9,884 nucleotides of DNA from an uncultured Cyanobium sp. (GTDB lineage Bacteria > Cyanobacteriota > Cyanobacteriia > PCC-6307 > Cyanobiaceae). Numbering within the stretch: position 1 is the first letter of the stretch; every line of letters starts with the position of its first letter. The stretch is taken from contig CALFOF010000335.1 of assembly GCA_937919075.1 (NCBI GenBank), positions 1 to 9,884 on the forward strand, given 5' to 3'. This document shows, one piece after another, positions 1 to 6,585 of the stretch. Below the pieces are notes generated by a model. That model saw nothing but the letters and a program-made list of their open reading frames with translations. It made no database searches and was not told the origin of the DNA. The translations under genes and the position numbers were made by a program.

Positions 1-340
1 CGTACACGTTGAGGATCCGCACGCCGTCCACCAGGGCGCTGATCACTCGCTTCTGCTCGTCCAGCGCCACAGCTTCCGGGTCGTCCGGTAACAGGGCGCC
101 GTAGCCGATGCGCACCTGCTCCAGCGGTAACAGGCTCAGAATTGCCACGCCGTTGTAGGCCTTCTGGCCGCTGATCGCCACCGCGTAGCCCAGGGCGGTG
201 AAGGCAGCGGTGGGGAAGCTGCCGTCCTCCACCTTGGTTTCCTGCAGGCACAGCACATCGGGTCGCTCCCGCTGCAGCCAGTTGGTCACCTGCTCCAGTC
301 GCATCCTGATGGAGTTCACATTCCAGGTGGCGATGCGCAT
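1..340 (-). CDS. xth: Exodeoxyribonuclease III (AP endonuclease), 5' part only
   Basis: This is the N-terminal 113 residues of an exonuclease III family enzyme, which cuts DNA at abasic sites in base excision repair and removes nucleotides 3'-5' from duplex ends. Translation on the minus strand starts at ATG 340-338 with MRIATWNVNSIR. N7 of the WN motif and E34 of the QETK motif sit at the same numbers as the substrate/metal-binding N7 and E34 of E. coli XthA, and the NVY at 111-113 corresponds to its active-site tyrosine region. The rest (the family is about 260-270 residues) lies outside the window to the left. No clear Shine-Dalgarno site precedes the start. The gene is divergent from the small secreted protein gene at 406, sharing a 65-bp spacer. 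The reading frame is intact as far as it can be seen. Confidence 0.95.
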   Translation of the reverse strand, partial: MRIATWNVNSIRMRLEQVTNWLQRERPDVLCLQETKVEDGSFPTAAFTALGYAVAISGQKAYNGVAILSLLPLEQVRIGYGALLPDDPEAVALDEQKRVISALVDGVRILNVY

Positions 341-405
341 GGGCGGAAGCGGCAGCCGAAGACCCTTAGCATTGACCCACGTCCTGTTTCCTTCGGTCAC
401 CCGTC

Positions 406-702
406 ATGGTCCGTCCCATGGCCCTTGCGGCCCTCGCCGTGCTCTTGCTGCCGCTGGCGTCAGCGCCGGCCTACGCCGAGAACCCCTACGCGCCTTCCAC
501 CCGGCCACAGAACGTCTTCGATGGCCCCGGTGAACGGCCCAAGAACGTGCTGGATGCCACCAACCCGATCGAGCTGATGAACCAGCTGCGCCGCGGCAGC
601 GCCATGGACAACGCCACCAATCCGGGCGACGCCGTCGACCGCGCGCTCAGGGAGATGGAGGCGCAGCCGACGCCGGGTTCTGCGGGAGTGAAGGGGCCGT
701 AG
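406..702 (+). CDS. Small secreted hypothetical protein
   Basis: A 98-residue protein of unknown function. Residues 1-24 look like a classical signal peptide: Arg near the start, a Leu/Ala-rich core and an AYA cleavage site before E25, so export to the periplasm or thylakoid lumen is likely. The mature part is short, polar and Asn/Pro-rich, with a twice-used motif (RPQNVFD at about 33 and RPKNVLD at about 44), then NPIELMNQLRRG and a DAVDRAL helix. This resembles conserved hypotheticals of picocyanobacteria, but I know of no function. An alternative start is ATG 418 (M5), which would remove the Arg. No Shine-Dalgarno site is evident. The last 56 bp overlap the end of the convergent TPR gene. 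The predicted signal peptide and resemblance to known proteins argue that this frame, rather than the antisense one, is real. Confidence 0.75.
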   Translation: MVRPMALAALAVLLLPLASAPAYAENPYAPSTRPQNVFDGPGERPKNVLDATNPIELMNQLRRGSAMDNATNPGDAVDRALREMEAQPTPGSAGVKGP

Positions 703-1606
703 GCGCCGGGATCCCGCCCGCCGGCATCCTGGTTGCCGGCATTCCTGTGGTCGGGGCCGGCTTCTTTGTGTCTGTTCCCTTCGTTGGGCGCTGCAAGGGT
801 TTCAGGCCCCAGCTGGCGGCCACCTGATCCACCCGGGCATCCCACTGCTCGGGTTTCATTGCCCGTGCGTTGGCGATCAGCTCCAACGCCAGCTTGCTGT
901 TCCCTTGCTGCTGTTTGAGCAGGGCGCGGGCCAGCACGGGCCGCACATCGCCAGGGAAGTTGGCGGCAAGGCCGCGGTAGAGGCCATCGGCCTGCTCCAG
1001 CTGGCCGCGCTGCTGCATCAAGTCGGCGAGGATCAGGCCGATCGGCAGAGCCTGGGGCTTGAGCTGCGGCTTGGTGGCTGCCACATAGGCGGCGGTGAGC
1101 AATGTCTGGGCCTGGGCACCACGCCCCTGTTCCAGCTGCAGCAGCGCCATCAGCTGCAGGGCCTCGATGCGGTCGGGCTTGAGGTTGAGCAACTGGCGCA
1201 CCTCCCGTTCGGCGCCGGCCCGATCGTTCTGGTCGCGGCGCAGCTCCGCCAGCAGCAGCCGCAACGACCAACGATCGGGCTGTTGATCCGCCATGGCCTC
1301 CAGCAACTGGGTGGCCTCCGCCGGTTGGTCGAGGGCCAGCAGCAACTGCAGCAGGCGTCGCTGCTCCACATCACTGGCCTTGCCGTCAGCCTGTTGCTGG
1401 CGCAGCCGCAGCATCTCCCGTTGCAACACCTGCCGCGATTGAAGCTCGGCGCTGCTGCTGGGGCCCTGGCGGCCGAGCCACCAGCCGCCCGTGAGCGAGG
1501 CCAGCACCAGCAGGGCCACCCCAACGGCCGCCAACAGGCCGGAGCGCCGGGAGAGGGCTGGGCCAACAGACGAACGGGGCGACATGCGCAGCGGTGGCTG
1601 CGGCAA
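647..1606 (-). CDS. Membrane-anchored TPR-repeat protein
   Basis: A 319-residue protein with one probable transmembrane helix at about residues 22-45 (Leu/Val/Ala-rich, ending GGWWLG). A helical region at about 55-265 reads as degenerate tetratricopeptide repeats, with recurring patterns such as LLLALDQPAEATQLLEAM and LADLMQQRGQLEQADGLYRGL. A Pro/Ala/Gly-rich low-complexity tail covers about 280-319. TPR arrays bind protein partners; with an N-terminal anchor this is probably a scaffold or assembly factor on a membrane, but the partner is unknown and the topology cannot be decided from sequence. The annotated start is ATG 1606-1604; ATG 1585-1583 (M8) is equally possible because both precede the helix. 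The 3' end overlaps the convergent gene at 406-702. The gene is divergent from the plus-strand operon starting at 1760. Confidence 0.85.
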   Translation of the reverse strand: MPQPPLRMSPRSSVGPALSRRSGLLAAVGVALLVLASLTGGWWLGRQGPSSSAELQSRQVLQREMLRLRQQQADGKASDVEQRRLLQLLLALDQPAEATQLLEAMADQQPDRWSLRLLLAELRRDQNDRAGAEREVRQLLNLKPDRIEALQLMALLQLEQGRGAQAQTLLTAAYVAATKPQLKPQALPIGLILADLMQQRGQLEQADGLYRGLAANFPGDVRPVLARALLKQQQGNSKLALELIANARAMKPEQWDARVDQVAASWGLKPLQRPTKGTDTKKPAPTTGMPATRMPAGGIPAPTAPSLPQNPASAAPPSP

Positions 1607-1676
1607 GTCTGCCGCCTGAAGGCACAGCTAGATTCCAGAGCGGACCGCGGGCCAGTGGATCATTCCCTGTCCACGC

Positions 1677-1706
1677 CCCCACCACCTTGATCGCAGTGGG
1701 GTTTTT
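1677..1706 (+). terminator. Terminator-like hairpin in leader of the 1760 operon
   Basis: The arms CCCCAC (1677-1682) and GTGGGG (1696-1701) form a perfect 6-bp GC-rich stem around a 13-nt loop, directly followed by five T residues (1702-1706). This is the layout of a rho-independent terminator reading rightward. No plus-strand gene ends nearby. It sits in the spacer between two divergent genes and 53 nt before the ATG at 1760. It may stop antisense transcription across the TPR gene or act as an attenuator of the operon. The stem is short, so it could also be fortuitous. Confidence 0.4.
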
Positions 1707-1759
1707 CCTGCTCTGATCCCCGTCAGCCCCATCTGCCCCATCTGCCAGCGCCCGCTCCA

Positions 1760-2545
1760 ATGCGCCTCCATCCGATTTCTCCGGTCACCGAGCCGATGCA
1801 GTACCGGGCCATCGGCGTGGTGCAGGGCCATTACGTCGCCACGGATCCGGAGCACGACACCCGCGGCTTGATCCGCACCGACGATGGCACCGAACTGGAA
1901 GCGGTGCTGTTGGGCCGGGTGCTGAGCCTGGTGCGGCGTCGCCTCAATCCCGACAAGCCCCATTTGTGGGTGGTGTATCCCCGCTGCCGCGATACGGGCA
2001 CCCTGCACCTGCAGATCGTGGGCGTGTGGGAACCGAGCACGCTGCTGGCGGCCGAAGCAGAGGCTGCCAGTGCCAATTCCCCCGCCGATCCCGCCACCGA
2101 CGCGCTGCCGGAAGGGGATGGCTACTTTTCGGTGCGCGGTGAGCTGGTGTTCACCCGGCCAGAGAGCGGCGAGCTGGTGGTCAAGGTGCGCCAGCAGGCC
2201 CGTGGCGAGGAAGCCCGCCCGCAGCCGTTCAAGCTGCAGTTGCTTGGCGAGATTCCGCTGGAGCACCTGCGTCACTTCGTGGCCTTGCAGCTGCGGCGCG
2301 ATGGCCAGGCGCTGCGGGTGGAGTCCTTTGAGGTGATCGGCCCCGTGGCCCAACGGGGCACCCGCGGCGGCAAAGCACGCGGCACCGGTCGCGATGGCGC
2401 TGGTCGTGGCGCCCCACGCAGCGGCGGGCGCCGTGCCGGGGCGCCGGTGGGATCGAGCGCCGCCGGTGCGCCGTCGACCGGAACAGCGCCGGGCACCCCC
2501 GCCCGCGACCCTCAACGCACCGCCATCCGCCGCCCGGGGGCCTGA
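1760..2545 (+). CDS. Conserved cyanobacterial hypothetical protein with Arg/Gly-rich tail
   Basis: A 261-residue soluble protein without signal peptide or membrane helix. The N-terminal part (about 14-92: YRAIGVV, DDGTELEAVLLGRVLSL, HLWVVYPR, LHLQIVGVWEP) and a second segment (about 120-190: GYFSVRGELVFTR, FKLQLLGEIP) look like beta-rich domains conserved in cyanobacteria. I recognise the type but know no assigned function. Between them lies an Ala/Pro/Asp-rich linker (about 95-117). From about residue 194 the tail is low-complexity and rich in Gly, Arg, Ala and Pro (QRGTRGG, RGTGRDG, GRGAPRSGG), similar in composition to nucleic-acid-binding RGG tails. ATG 1796 (M13, MQYRAIG) is a good alternative start because conservation appears to begin there. 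It is the first gene of a probable four-gene operon; the next start follows the TGA by 4 bp. Confidence 0.8.
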   Translation: MRLHPISPVTEPMQYRAIGVVQGHYVATDPEHDTRGLIRTDDGTELEAVLLGRVLSLVRRRLNPDKPHLWVVYPRCRDTGTLHLQIVGVWEPSTLLAAEAEAASANSPADPATDALPEGDGYFSVRGELVFTRPESGELVVKVRQQARGEEARPQPFKLQLLGEIPLEHLRHFVALQLRRDGQALRVESFEVIGPVAQRGTRGGKARGTGRDGAGRGAPRSGGRRAGAPVGSSAAGAPSTGTAPGTPARDPQRTAIRRPGA

Positions 2546-2549
2546 GGCC

Positions 2550-3248
2550 ATGGCTGCGCCGGGTCCCGCAACGCCTGCGGGTGATGGCTCCACCGCCGCG
2601 CTCAACGCCGGCATCGCCGTCGCGGCGATCACCCTGCTGGCGGTGATCGGCCCGGTGCTGGGTCTTTCGCCCTGGATCATCGCCTTGGCGGCCGGCGGCG
2701 CCCTCACCGCGCTCAGCCTCGATGCATGGCGCTACGGGGGGCGCGGCGGCCATCTGCTGGCAGAAGCGCTGCCCGGCGGTGCCGCCCGTCTGCGCCGGAT
2801 CGCGCTGCACGAGGCGGGCCATGCCCTCGCCGCCGACCACGACCAGCTGCCGGTGAGGCGCGTGCTGGTGGGCAGCCTTGCCTGCCTGAGGCAAGGGCTG
2901 AGCGCCAACGGCAGCACCGAATTCGAACTGCCGGCCCATGCCAAGTTGCCAGCTGAGGAGCTGCGCCGCTGGAGCCGGGTGTTGCAGGCAGGCATGGTGG
3001 CCGAAAAACTTCTTTACGGCAACTCCCGCGGTGGCGCCGACGACAAGGCCCTGCTCGGCCGCCTCTGGGGCCTCTCCGGCTTCGATGTGGCCACCGCCCA
3101 GCTGGAGCAGCGCCGGGCTCGCCGCGAGGTGGAACAGCTGCTGCGGGCGCGGCAGAGTGAGCTGGAAGGCCGCGCCGAGGCCCTGGTGGCCGCCGCCCCG
3201 CGTCTCCTGCGCAGCAGGGAGCCCCAGGTGGCACCTACCCCCGGCTAA
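2550..3248 (+). CDS. Stand-alone FtsH-like (M41) zinc metalloprotease domain protein
   Basis: A 232-residue protein with the peptidase core of FtsH but no AAA ATPase domain. Residues about 17-58 are hydrophobic and probably form two membrane helices. The zinc-binding HEAGH motif is at 87-91 (H87, E88, H91). A segment AEKLLYGNSRGGADDKAL (151-168) aligns with the FtsH segment that supplies the third zinc ligand, here probably D165. A charged helical region (about 183-215) ends the protein. With the catalytic motif intact it could be an active membrane peptidase; without an ATPase it cannot unfold substrates itself and may depend on a partner or act as a regulator. The frame is open upstream to 2394, but that stretch is the neighbour's low-complexity tail in another frame. 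ATG 2550 lies 4 bp after the preceding stop, with GAGG at 2544-2547 close by. LarC follows after 5 bp. Confidence 0.85.
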   Translation: MAAPGPATPAGDGSTAALNAGIAVAAITLLAVIGPVLGLSPWIIALAAGGALTALSLDAWRYGGRGGHLLAEALPGGAARLRRIALHEAGHALAADHDQLPVRRVLVGSLACLRQGLSANGSTEFELPAHAKLPAEELRRWSRVLQAGMVAEKLLYGNSRGGADDKALLGRLWGLSGFDVATAQLEQRRARREVEQLLRARQSELEGRAEALVAAAPRLLRSREPQVAPTPG

Positions 3249-3253
3249 CCGCC

Positions 3254-4495
3254 ATGGCCCTGGCCTTTCTGGATTGCCCCACCGGGGTGGCGGGCGACAT
3301 GCTGCTGGCCGCCCTCTTCGATCTGGGCCTGCCCCGGTCCGTGGTGGACGGCCCCCTGGCACAACTCGGCCTGGCCGGTGCCTACCGGCTGACTGTCACC
3401 GAGGCCCGCAGCAGCGGCCAGCGCGGCACTCGCCTGTCGGTGGAGGGCCTGGAGCCGCACCCACCGCACCGCCGCTGGCTCGAGTTGCGCGAGCAGATCA
3501 ATGCAGCGCCGTTGGACCCGGCCCTGAAGCAGCGGGTGCTGGGCGTGTTCACGCGCCTGGCCGAGGCCGAGGGCCGGGTGCACGGCCATGCCCCTGAGCA
3601 GGTGCATTTTCATGAGGTGGGGGCCGTTGATGCCTTGGTGGATGTGGTGGGCGTCTGCGCCGGGCTGCTGCACTTCCAGGTGGAGCCGCTGATCTGTGCG
3701 CCGCCGCCGGCTGGCCACGGCACCGTGCGCACCGCCCATGGCCTGCTGCCGTTGCCGGCGCCCGCAGTGCTGGAGTTGGCGCGTGCACGCCAGGTGCCCC
3801 TGGCCGGTGCCGCTGACCTACCGGCCGGAGAGCTCACCACCCCCACCGGCATGGCGCTGCTGAGTGAATGGGCCGCTGGCTTCGGCGCCCAGCCGTCGAT
3901 GCTGCCGCGCGCGGTGGGCATCGGCCTGGGCCACCGCGTGCTCGACCGCCCCAATCTGCTGCGGCTCTGGCTGGGCGAAGCCAGTGGCCCCCCGAACAAC
4001 GCGGACGCACTGCTGGAGACGGTGGTGGTGCAGCAGGCCCAGATCGATGACGCCAGCGCCGAAGACCTGGCCTTCCTGGCCGACGAACTGCGCCGGGCCG
4101 GCGCCCTGGAGGTGTTCAGCCAGACGGCGCTGATGAAGAAGGGACGCAGCGGCGTGCTGCTCAGCGTGGTGGCACGCCCGCAGGCAGCGCCGGCGCTGCG
4201 GGCGATCTGGTGGCGGCACGGCACCAGCCTCGGGGTGCGGGAACAGCTGCAGCAACGTTGGTGCCTGCCCCGCCACCTGGCCCAGGTGGACACCCCCTGG
4301 GGCCCGGTGCGGGTGAAGGTGTCGCTGCTGCCGGATGGCCAGCAACAACTCAAGGCGGAGCACGACGACCTGATCGCCTTGGCACGGCGTGAACAACTCA
4401 GCCTGCGGGAGGTGCGCGCGGCGGTGCAGCAGGCGCTCGCCGATCCGGCCGCCCTGGCCGAGCACAATGCGGCGGCGAGACAGGACCAGGACTGA
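3254..4495 (+). CDS. larC: Nickel-pincer cofactor biosynthesis protein LarC
   Basis: A 413-residue LarC (formerly DUF111). LarC inserts nickel into the pyridinium-3,5-bisthiocarboxylic acid mononucleotide made by LarB and LarE, in a CTP-dependent step, giving the cofactor of lactate racemase and related enzymes. Visible family motifs are FLDCPTGVAGDMLLAAL (5-21), HFHEVGAVDALVDVVG (118-133), HGTVRTAHGLLPLPAPA (155-171), ELTTPTGMALL (193-203), and, in the C-terminal catalytic half, EDLAFLADELRRAGALEVF with MKKGRSGVLLSV. Both halves are in one uninterrupted frame, unlike Lactobacillus plantarum, where larC is split and joined by frameshifting. larB, larE and larA are not in the window, so any partners are elsewhere. 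The TGA overlaps the next ATG by one base (TGATG), which suggests translational coupling. Confidence 0.94.
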   Translation: MALAFLDCPTGVAGDMLLAALFDLGLPRSVVDGPLAQLGLAGAYRLTVTEARSSGQRGTRLSVEGLEPHPPHRRWLELREQINAAPLDPALKQRVLGVFTRLAEAEGRVHGHAPEQVHFHEVGAVDALVDVVGVCAGLLHFQVEPLICAPPPAGHGTVRTAHGLLPLPAPAVLELARARQVPLAGAADLPAGELTTPTGMALLSEWAAGFGAQPSMLPRAVGIGLGHRVLDRPNLLRLWLGEASGPPNNADALLETVVVQQAQIDDASAEDLAFLADELRRAGALEVFSQTALMKKGRSGVLLSVVARPQAAPALRAIWWRHGTSLGVREQLQQRWCLPRHLAQVDTPWGPVRVKVSLLPDGQQQLKAEHDDLIALARREQLSLREVRAAVQQALADPAALAEHNAAARQDQD

Positions 4496-5487
4496 TGCCC
4501 AACCTGCGCCACCTGCTGACGTCCATCCCAGGCGGCGTGCGGCTGTGGGCCAGCCTGCTGAGCTTCGGCTTTCTGTTCGCCGCATTGCTGGCCAATGCGC
4601 CGCAATTGCTGGCGCTGCGGCTGGATGCACAGGGCTGGCTGTGGCTGGTGATCGGCACGGGGGTGAGCCTGCTGAGCCTGGTGGTGAACGGGCTGGCCTG
4701 GAGCGTGGGTCTGTATTGGCTGGGGGCACAACCCCGCTGGGACACCTGCGTGCGGCTCTACCTACGCAGCAACCTGCTCAAATACCTGCCCGGCGGGTTC
4801 TGGCATCTGGCCTCCCGCGTGCAGTCGCTGCGCGCAGGGCCGCCAGCGCCGGTCGCTGATCTGCCCCCCCCGCAGGAGCCCCATCCGCTGGCGAGCCGGG
4901 CGCCGGTGGGCACGGCGTTGGCGTTGATGGCCGTGCTGCTGGATCCGTTGCTGGCGGCGAGTGCCGCCCTGGCGCTGGTGCCGCTCGGGGGCTGGCAGGA
5001 CGGGCTGGCTTTGCTGGCGCCGCTGCCGTTGATCGGGCTGCTGCCGCGCTGGTCGAATCGGCTGTTGGGACGGCTGCAACGGCAACGGGCGCGTCAGCTG
5101 TCGCTCGAAGACGGCACCAGCACGCTGCCGCCGGTGGCATTGCCCGGCTACCCACTGCTACCCCTGCTGGCCCAGTTCCCGTTCGTGTTGCTGCGCTTCG
5201 CGGGCTTCGCCTGCGCCGTGATGGCCTTCGATCAGCAGCTGGCACTCAGCTGGCCGCTCTGGCTGGCGGGATTCGCCCTGGCCTGGACCGCCGGACTGGT
5301 GGTGCCGGGTGCCCCCGGCGGGCTGGGGGTGTTTGAAGCCGTGCTGGTGCTGCGGCTGGGCGCTCAGGTGCCGGAACCGCCGCTGCTGGCCGTGGCGCTC
5401 AGCTATCGCGTGCTGGTCACCGTGGCCGACCTGTTGGGAGCACTCACGGCCCGCCTGGATGAACGCCTGGCCGGCGAACGCGCCTGA
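4495..5487 (+). CDS. UPF0104 / lysylphosphatidylglycerol synthase-type (flippase-like) membrane protein
   Basis: A 330-residue, very hydrophobic protein with about seven or eight membrane helices (clear ones at about 16-40, 48-76, 140-163, 168-184, 222-245, 252-272 and 296-316). The SNLLKYLPGGFWHLASRV segment (92-109) and PGAPGGLGVFE (271-281) are signatures of the family that includes the membrane domain of MprF and AglD-type proteins, which move or act on lipids and lipid-linked sugars. The soluble aminoacyl-transfer domain of MprF is absent, so this is a membrane part only and its substrate is unknown. A polar Pro-rich loop at 112-138 separates the halves. The start overlaps the larC stop by one base. 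It is the last gene of the operon; a hairpin follows its stop. Confidence 0.87.
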   Translation: MPNLRHLLTSIPGGVRLWASLLSFGFLFAALLANAPQLLALRLDAQGWLWLVIGTGVSLLSLVVNGLAWSVGLYWLGAQPRWDTCVRLYLRSNLLKYLPGGFWHLASRVQSLRAGPPAPVADLPPPQEPHPLASRAPVGTALALMAVLLDPLLAASAALALVPLGGWQDGLALLAPLPLIGLLPRWSNRLLGRLQRQRARQLSLEDGTSTLPPVALPGYPLLPLLAQFPFVLLRFAGFACAVMAFDQQLALSWPLWLAGFALAWTAGLVVPGAPGGLGVFEAVLVLRLGAQVPEPPLLAVALSYRVLVTVADLLGALTARLDERLAGERA

Positions 5488-5510
5488 TCGGCACCATGGC
5501 GGGTTGCCGA
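5488..5510 (+). other. Hairpin immediately after the operon's last stop codon
   Basis: TCGGCA (5488-5493) and TGCCGA (5505-5510) form a perfect 6-bp stem with an 11-nt loop, starting directly after the TGA at 5485-5487. No T-tract follows, so it is not a standard intrinsic terminator; it might protect the mRNA 3' end or help termination. It could be chance in GC-rich DNA. Confidence 0.3.
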
Positions 5511-5574
5511 CGAGACATCCGCGTCGCCCGGACCGGCCCAGACCCGGTGACCTCTGAACACTCAAAACAACAGG

Positions 5575-6129
5575 ATGATGCGGCGGGTATTCGCAACAGC
5601 ATCTATTGTTGAGAAGCGCAGCTCCACCCCGGTGCCAACCCGTTCAACCGCTGGAGCAGGGACGGCTACCCAGGTTCCGGCTGCCCCGATTCCCGAGGGG
5701 CTGCGCAACAGCCTGCATGGCCGCGGGCAGCGGCTGACGCCCCAGCGGCAACGGGTGCTTGACCTGTTCCGCCGTATCGGTGAGGGCAGCCACCTGAGCG
5801 CCGAGGAGGTGCACCACCGGCTGCTGGGCGAGCAGACGCGGGTGTCCCTGGCCACTGTTTATCGCACGCTGCGCCTGCTGAGCGCCCTGGAGCTGCTGCG
5901 AGAGCTGGAGCTGCCCGAGGGGGGACGCCGCTTCGAACTGGCCAGCGACAGCCACCGTGATCACCACCACCTCGTCTGCGTGAACTGTGGCCGCACCGAG
6001 GAGTTCGACAGCACTCAGGTGATGGCGGCTGGCGAAGCGGCGGCCACCACCCATGGCTTCAGGTTGATGGAATGTGTGCTTACCGTGCGGGCGCTGTGTC
6101 CCCGTTGTGCCGCTGCTGCGCCCCTCTGA
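5575..6129 (+). CDS. fur: Fur-family metalloregulator
   Basis: A DNA-binding metal-sensing repressor of the Fur/PerR family. The winged-helix domain begins at about residue 46 (LTPQRQRVLDLF at 54-65) and has the recognition helix SLATVYRTLRLL (91-102). The dimerisation and metal-binding domain contains H127, HHH at 130-132, CVNC (135-138) and CPRC (175-178), matching the regulatory His cluster and the paired CxxC structural zinc site. It could be the iron sensor Fur or a peroxide sensor of PerR type; iron genes nearby favour Fur, but sequence alone does not decide. The longest frame starts at ATG 5575 (or 5578), giving a roughly 45-residue low-complexity extension unusual for the family. AGG directly abuts that ATG, too close for a ribosome site. 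GTG 5632 is a plausible later start and would leave the 5594-5611 inverted repeat upstream. Confidence 0.9.
   Translation: MMRRVFATASIVEKRSSTPVPTRSTAGAGTATQVPAAPIPEGLRNSLHGRGQRLTPQRQRVLDLFRRIGEGSHLSAEEVHHRLLGEQTRVSLATVYRTLRLLSALELLRELELPEGGRRFELASDSHRDHHHLVCVNCGRTEEFDSTQVMAAGEAAATTHGFRLMECVLTVRALCPRCAAAAPL
5594..5611. promoter_or_regulatory. Inverted repeat near the fur start
   Basis: CAACA (5594-5598) and TGTTG (5607-5611) form a 5-8-5 dyad in a locally AT-richer patch (GCAACAGCATCTATTGTTGA). It lies inside the longest fur reading frame but would be about 20-40 bp upstream of the alternative GTG start at 5632, where an autoregulatory operator could sit. It is not a good match to the classical Fur or PerR box, so the assignment is weak. 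Confidence 0.25.
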
Positions 6130-6289
6130 GCGGCACCACAACGGTGGCTTTCGGGGTGTCATCCGCCTCAGCAGGGCGCTGCGCACTGGAAAAGCCCATC
6201 ACTGGGGCGCTGAGGCCCAGCTGTTGATGGGCCCAGTTGGTGGCCAGTGCGGCCAGCAGGGAGGCACGGTCACCGCGGATGCGAAGCAT
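6080..6289 (-). CDS. Possible small hypothetical protein overlapping the fur 3' end
   Basis: From ATG 6289-6287 a 69-residue frame (beginning MLRIRGDRASLLAALATNWA) runs leftward to a stop at 6080-6082. Its first 35 or so codons use G/C third positions in the way of neighbouring genes and encode an amphipathic helix, which looks like real coding. Its last 50 bp are antisense to the end of fur. The frame is open further upstream to 6481, but that part looks non-coding. I recognise no family and see no Shine-Dalgarno site. It may be a small lineage-specific protein or a chance frame. Shared conservation in related genomes would settle it. Confidence 0.35.
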   Translation of the reverse strand: MLRIRGDRASLLAALATNWAHQQLGLSAPVMGFSSAQRPAEADDTPKATVVVPLRGAQQRHNGDTAPAR

Positions 6290-6545
6290 GGGGAATGGGG
6301 CGGGAATGGCCTCAGGTTGGGTTGACTCCGCGCCGACGCCAGCACCAGCACCACACGCAACGCGCCCAAATGACACCAGACGTCGTTGCCAAGGCCAATA
6401 CCGCCAGGGCTCATGCCCTCTCTCATCCGCACACACGCGCTGTGGTATGCCCGCCTCTGCCCGGCAGGAGATCGTCTGCAAGAGAGACCCAGCGCGAAAA
6501 CCGATGTCCCGTCCGATGCCCGGCCTTGCAATTACCAGTTGCTAT

Positions 6546-6560
6546 TGAGAACCACTTGCA
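6546..6560. promoter_or_regulatory. Fur-box-like site 1 upstream of the Crp-type regulator
   Basis: TGAGAACCACTTGCA matches 10 of the 14 defined positions of the Fur-box form TGAGAATNATTCTCA, with a perfect left half (TGAGAA). It overlaps the first bases of a candidate -35 element (TTGCAA, 6556-6561). It is weaker than site 2; its position 39 bp upstream of that site, centre to centre, supports a paired arrangement. Confidence 0.4.
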
Positions 6561-6585
6561 AAAAGGCGGCATTGCTGTTTAGAGT
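6556..6585 (+). promoter_or_regulatory. Candidate sigma-70-type promoter of the Crp-type regulator
   Basis: TTGCAA (6556-6561, four of six to TTGACA) and TAGAGT (6580-6585, four of six to TATAAT) are separated by 18 bp in the only AT-rich patch upstream of the gene. Transcription would start near 6592, giving a leader of about 20 nt. Both elements touch Fur-box-like sites, as expected for an iron-repressed promoter. Confidence 0.4.

Noticed and set aside
486..1271. Long minus-strand frame of 261 codons overlapping the TPR gene
   Set aside because: It is a shadow frame in GC-rich DNA: Arg/Ala/Pro-rich with no domain, and lying within a better-supported TPR gene on the same strand in another frame.
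905..1690. Long plus-strand frame of 261 codons antisense to the TPR gene
   Set aside because: Gln/Leu/Gly-rich composition is the mirror of the TPR codons; there is no recognisable domain.
1728..1745. Short tandem GCCCCATCT repeat before the 1760 start
   Set aside because: Only two 9-bp copies in C-rich DNA; too short to support a function.
1628..2707. 359-codon minus-strand frame opposite the RG-tailed protein gene
   Set aside because: Low-complexity Ala/Gly/His/Gln composition antisense to a conserved gene; typical of high GC at third positions.
2229..3362. 377-codon minus-strand frame opposite the M41-type peptidase gene
   Set aside because: It opposes clear catalytic motifs (HEAGH) on the plus strand and has no protein-like features.
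3610..4731. 373-codon minus-strand frame opposite larC
   Set aside because: Ser/Arg/Pro-rich shadow of a well-recognised LarC sequence.
6408..6419. GGGC/GCCC mini-hairpin between fur and the Crp-type regulator
   Set aside because: A 4-bp stem without a T-tract; expected by chance at this GC content.
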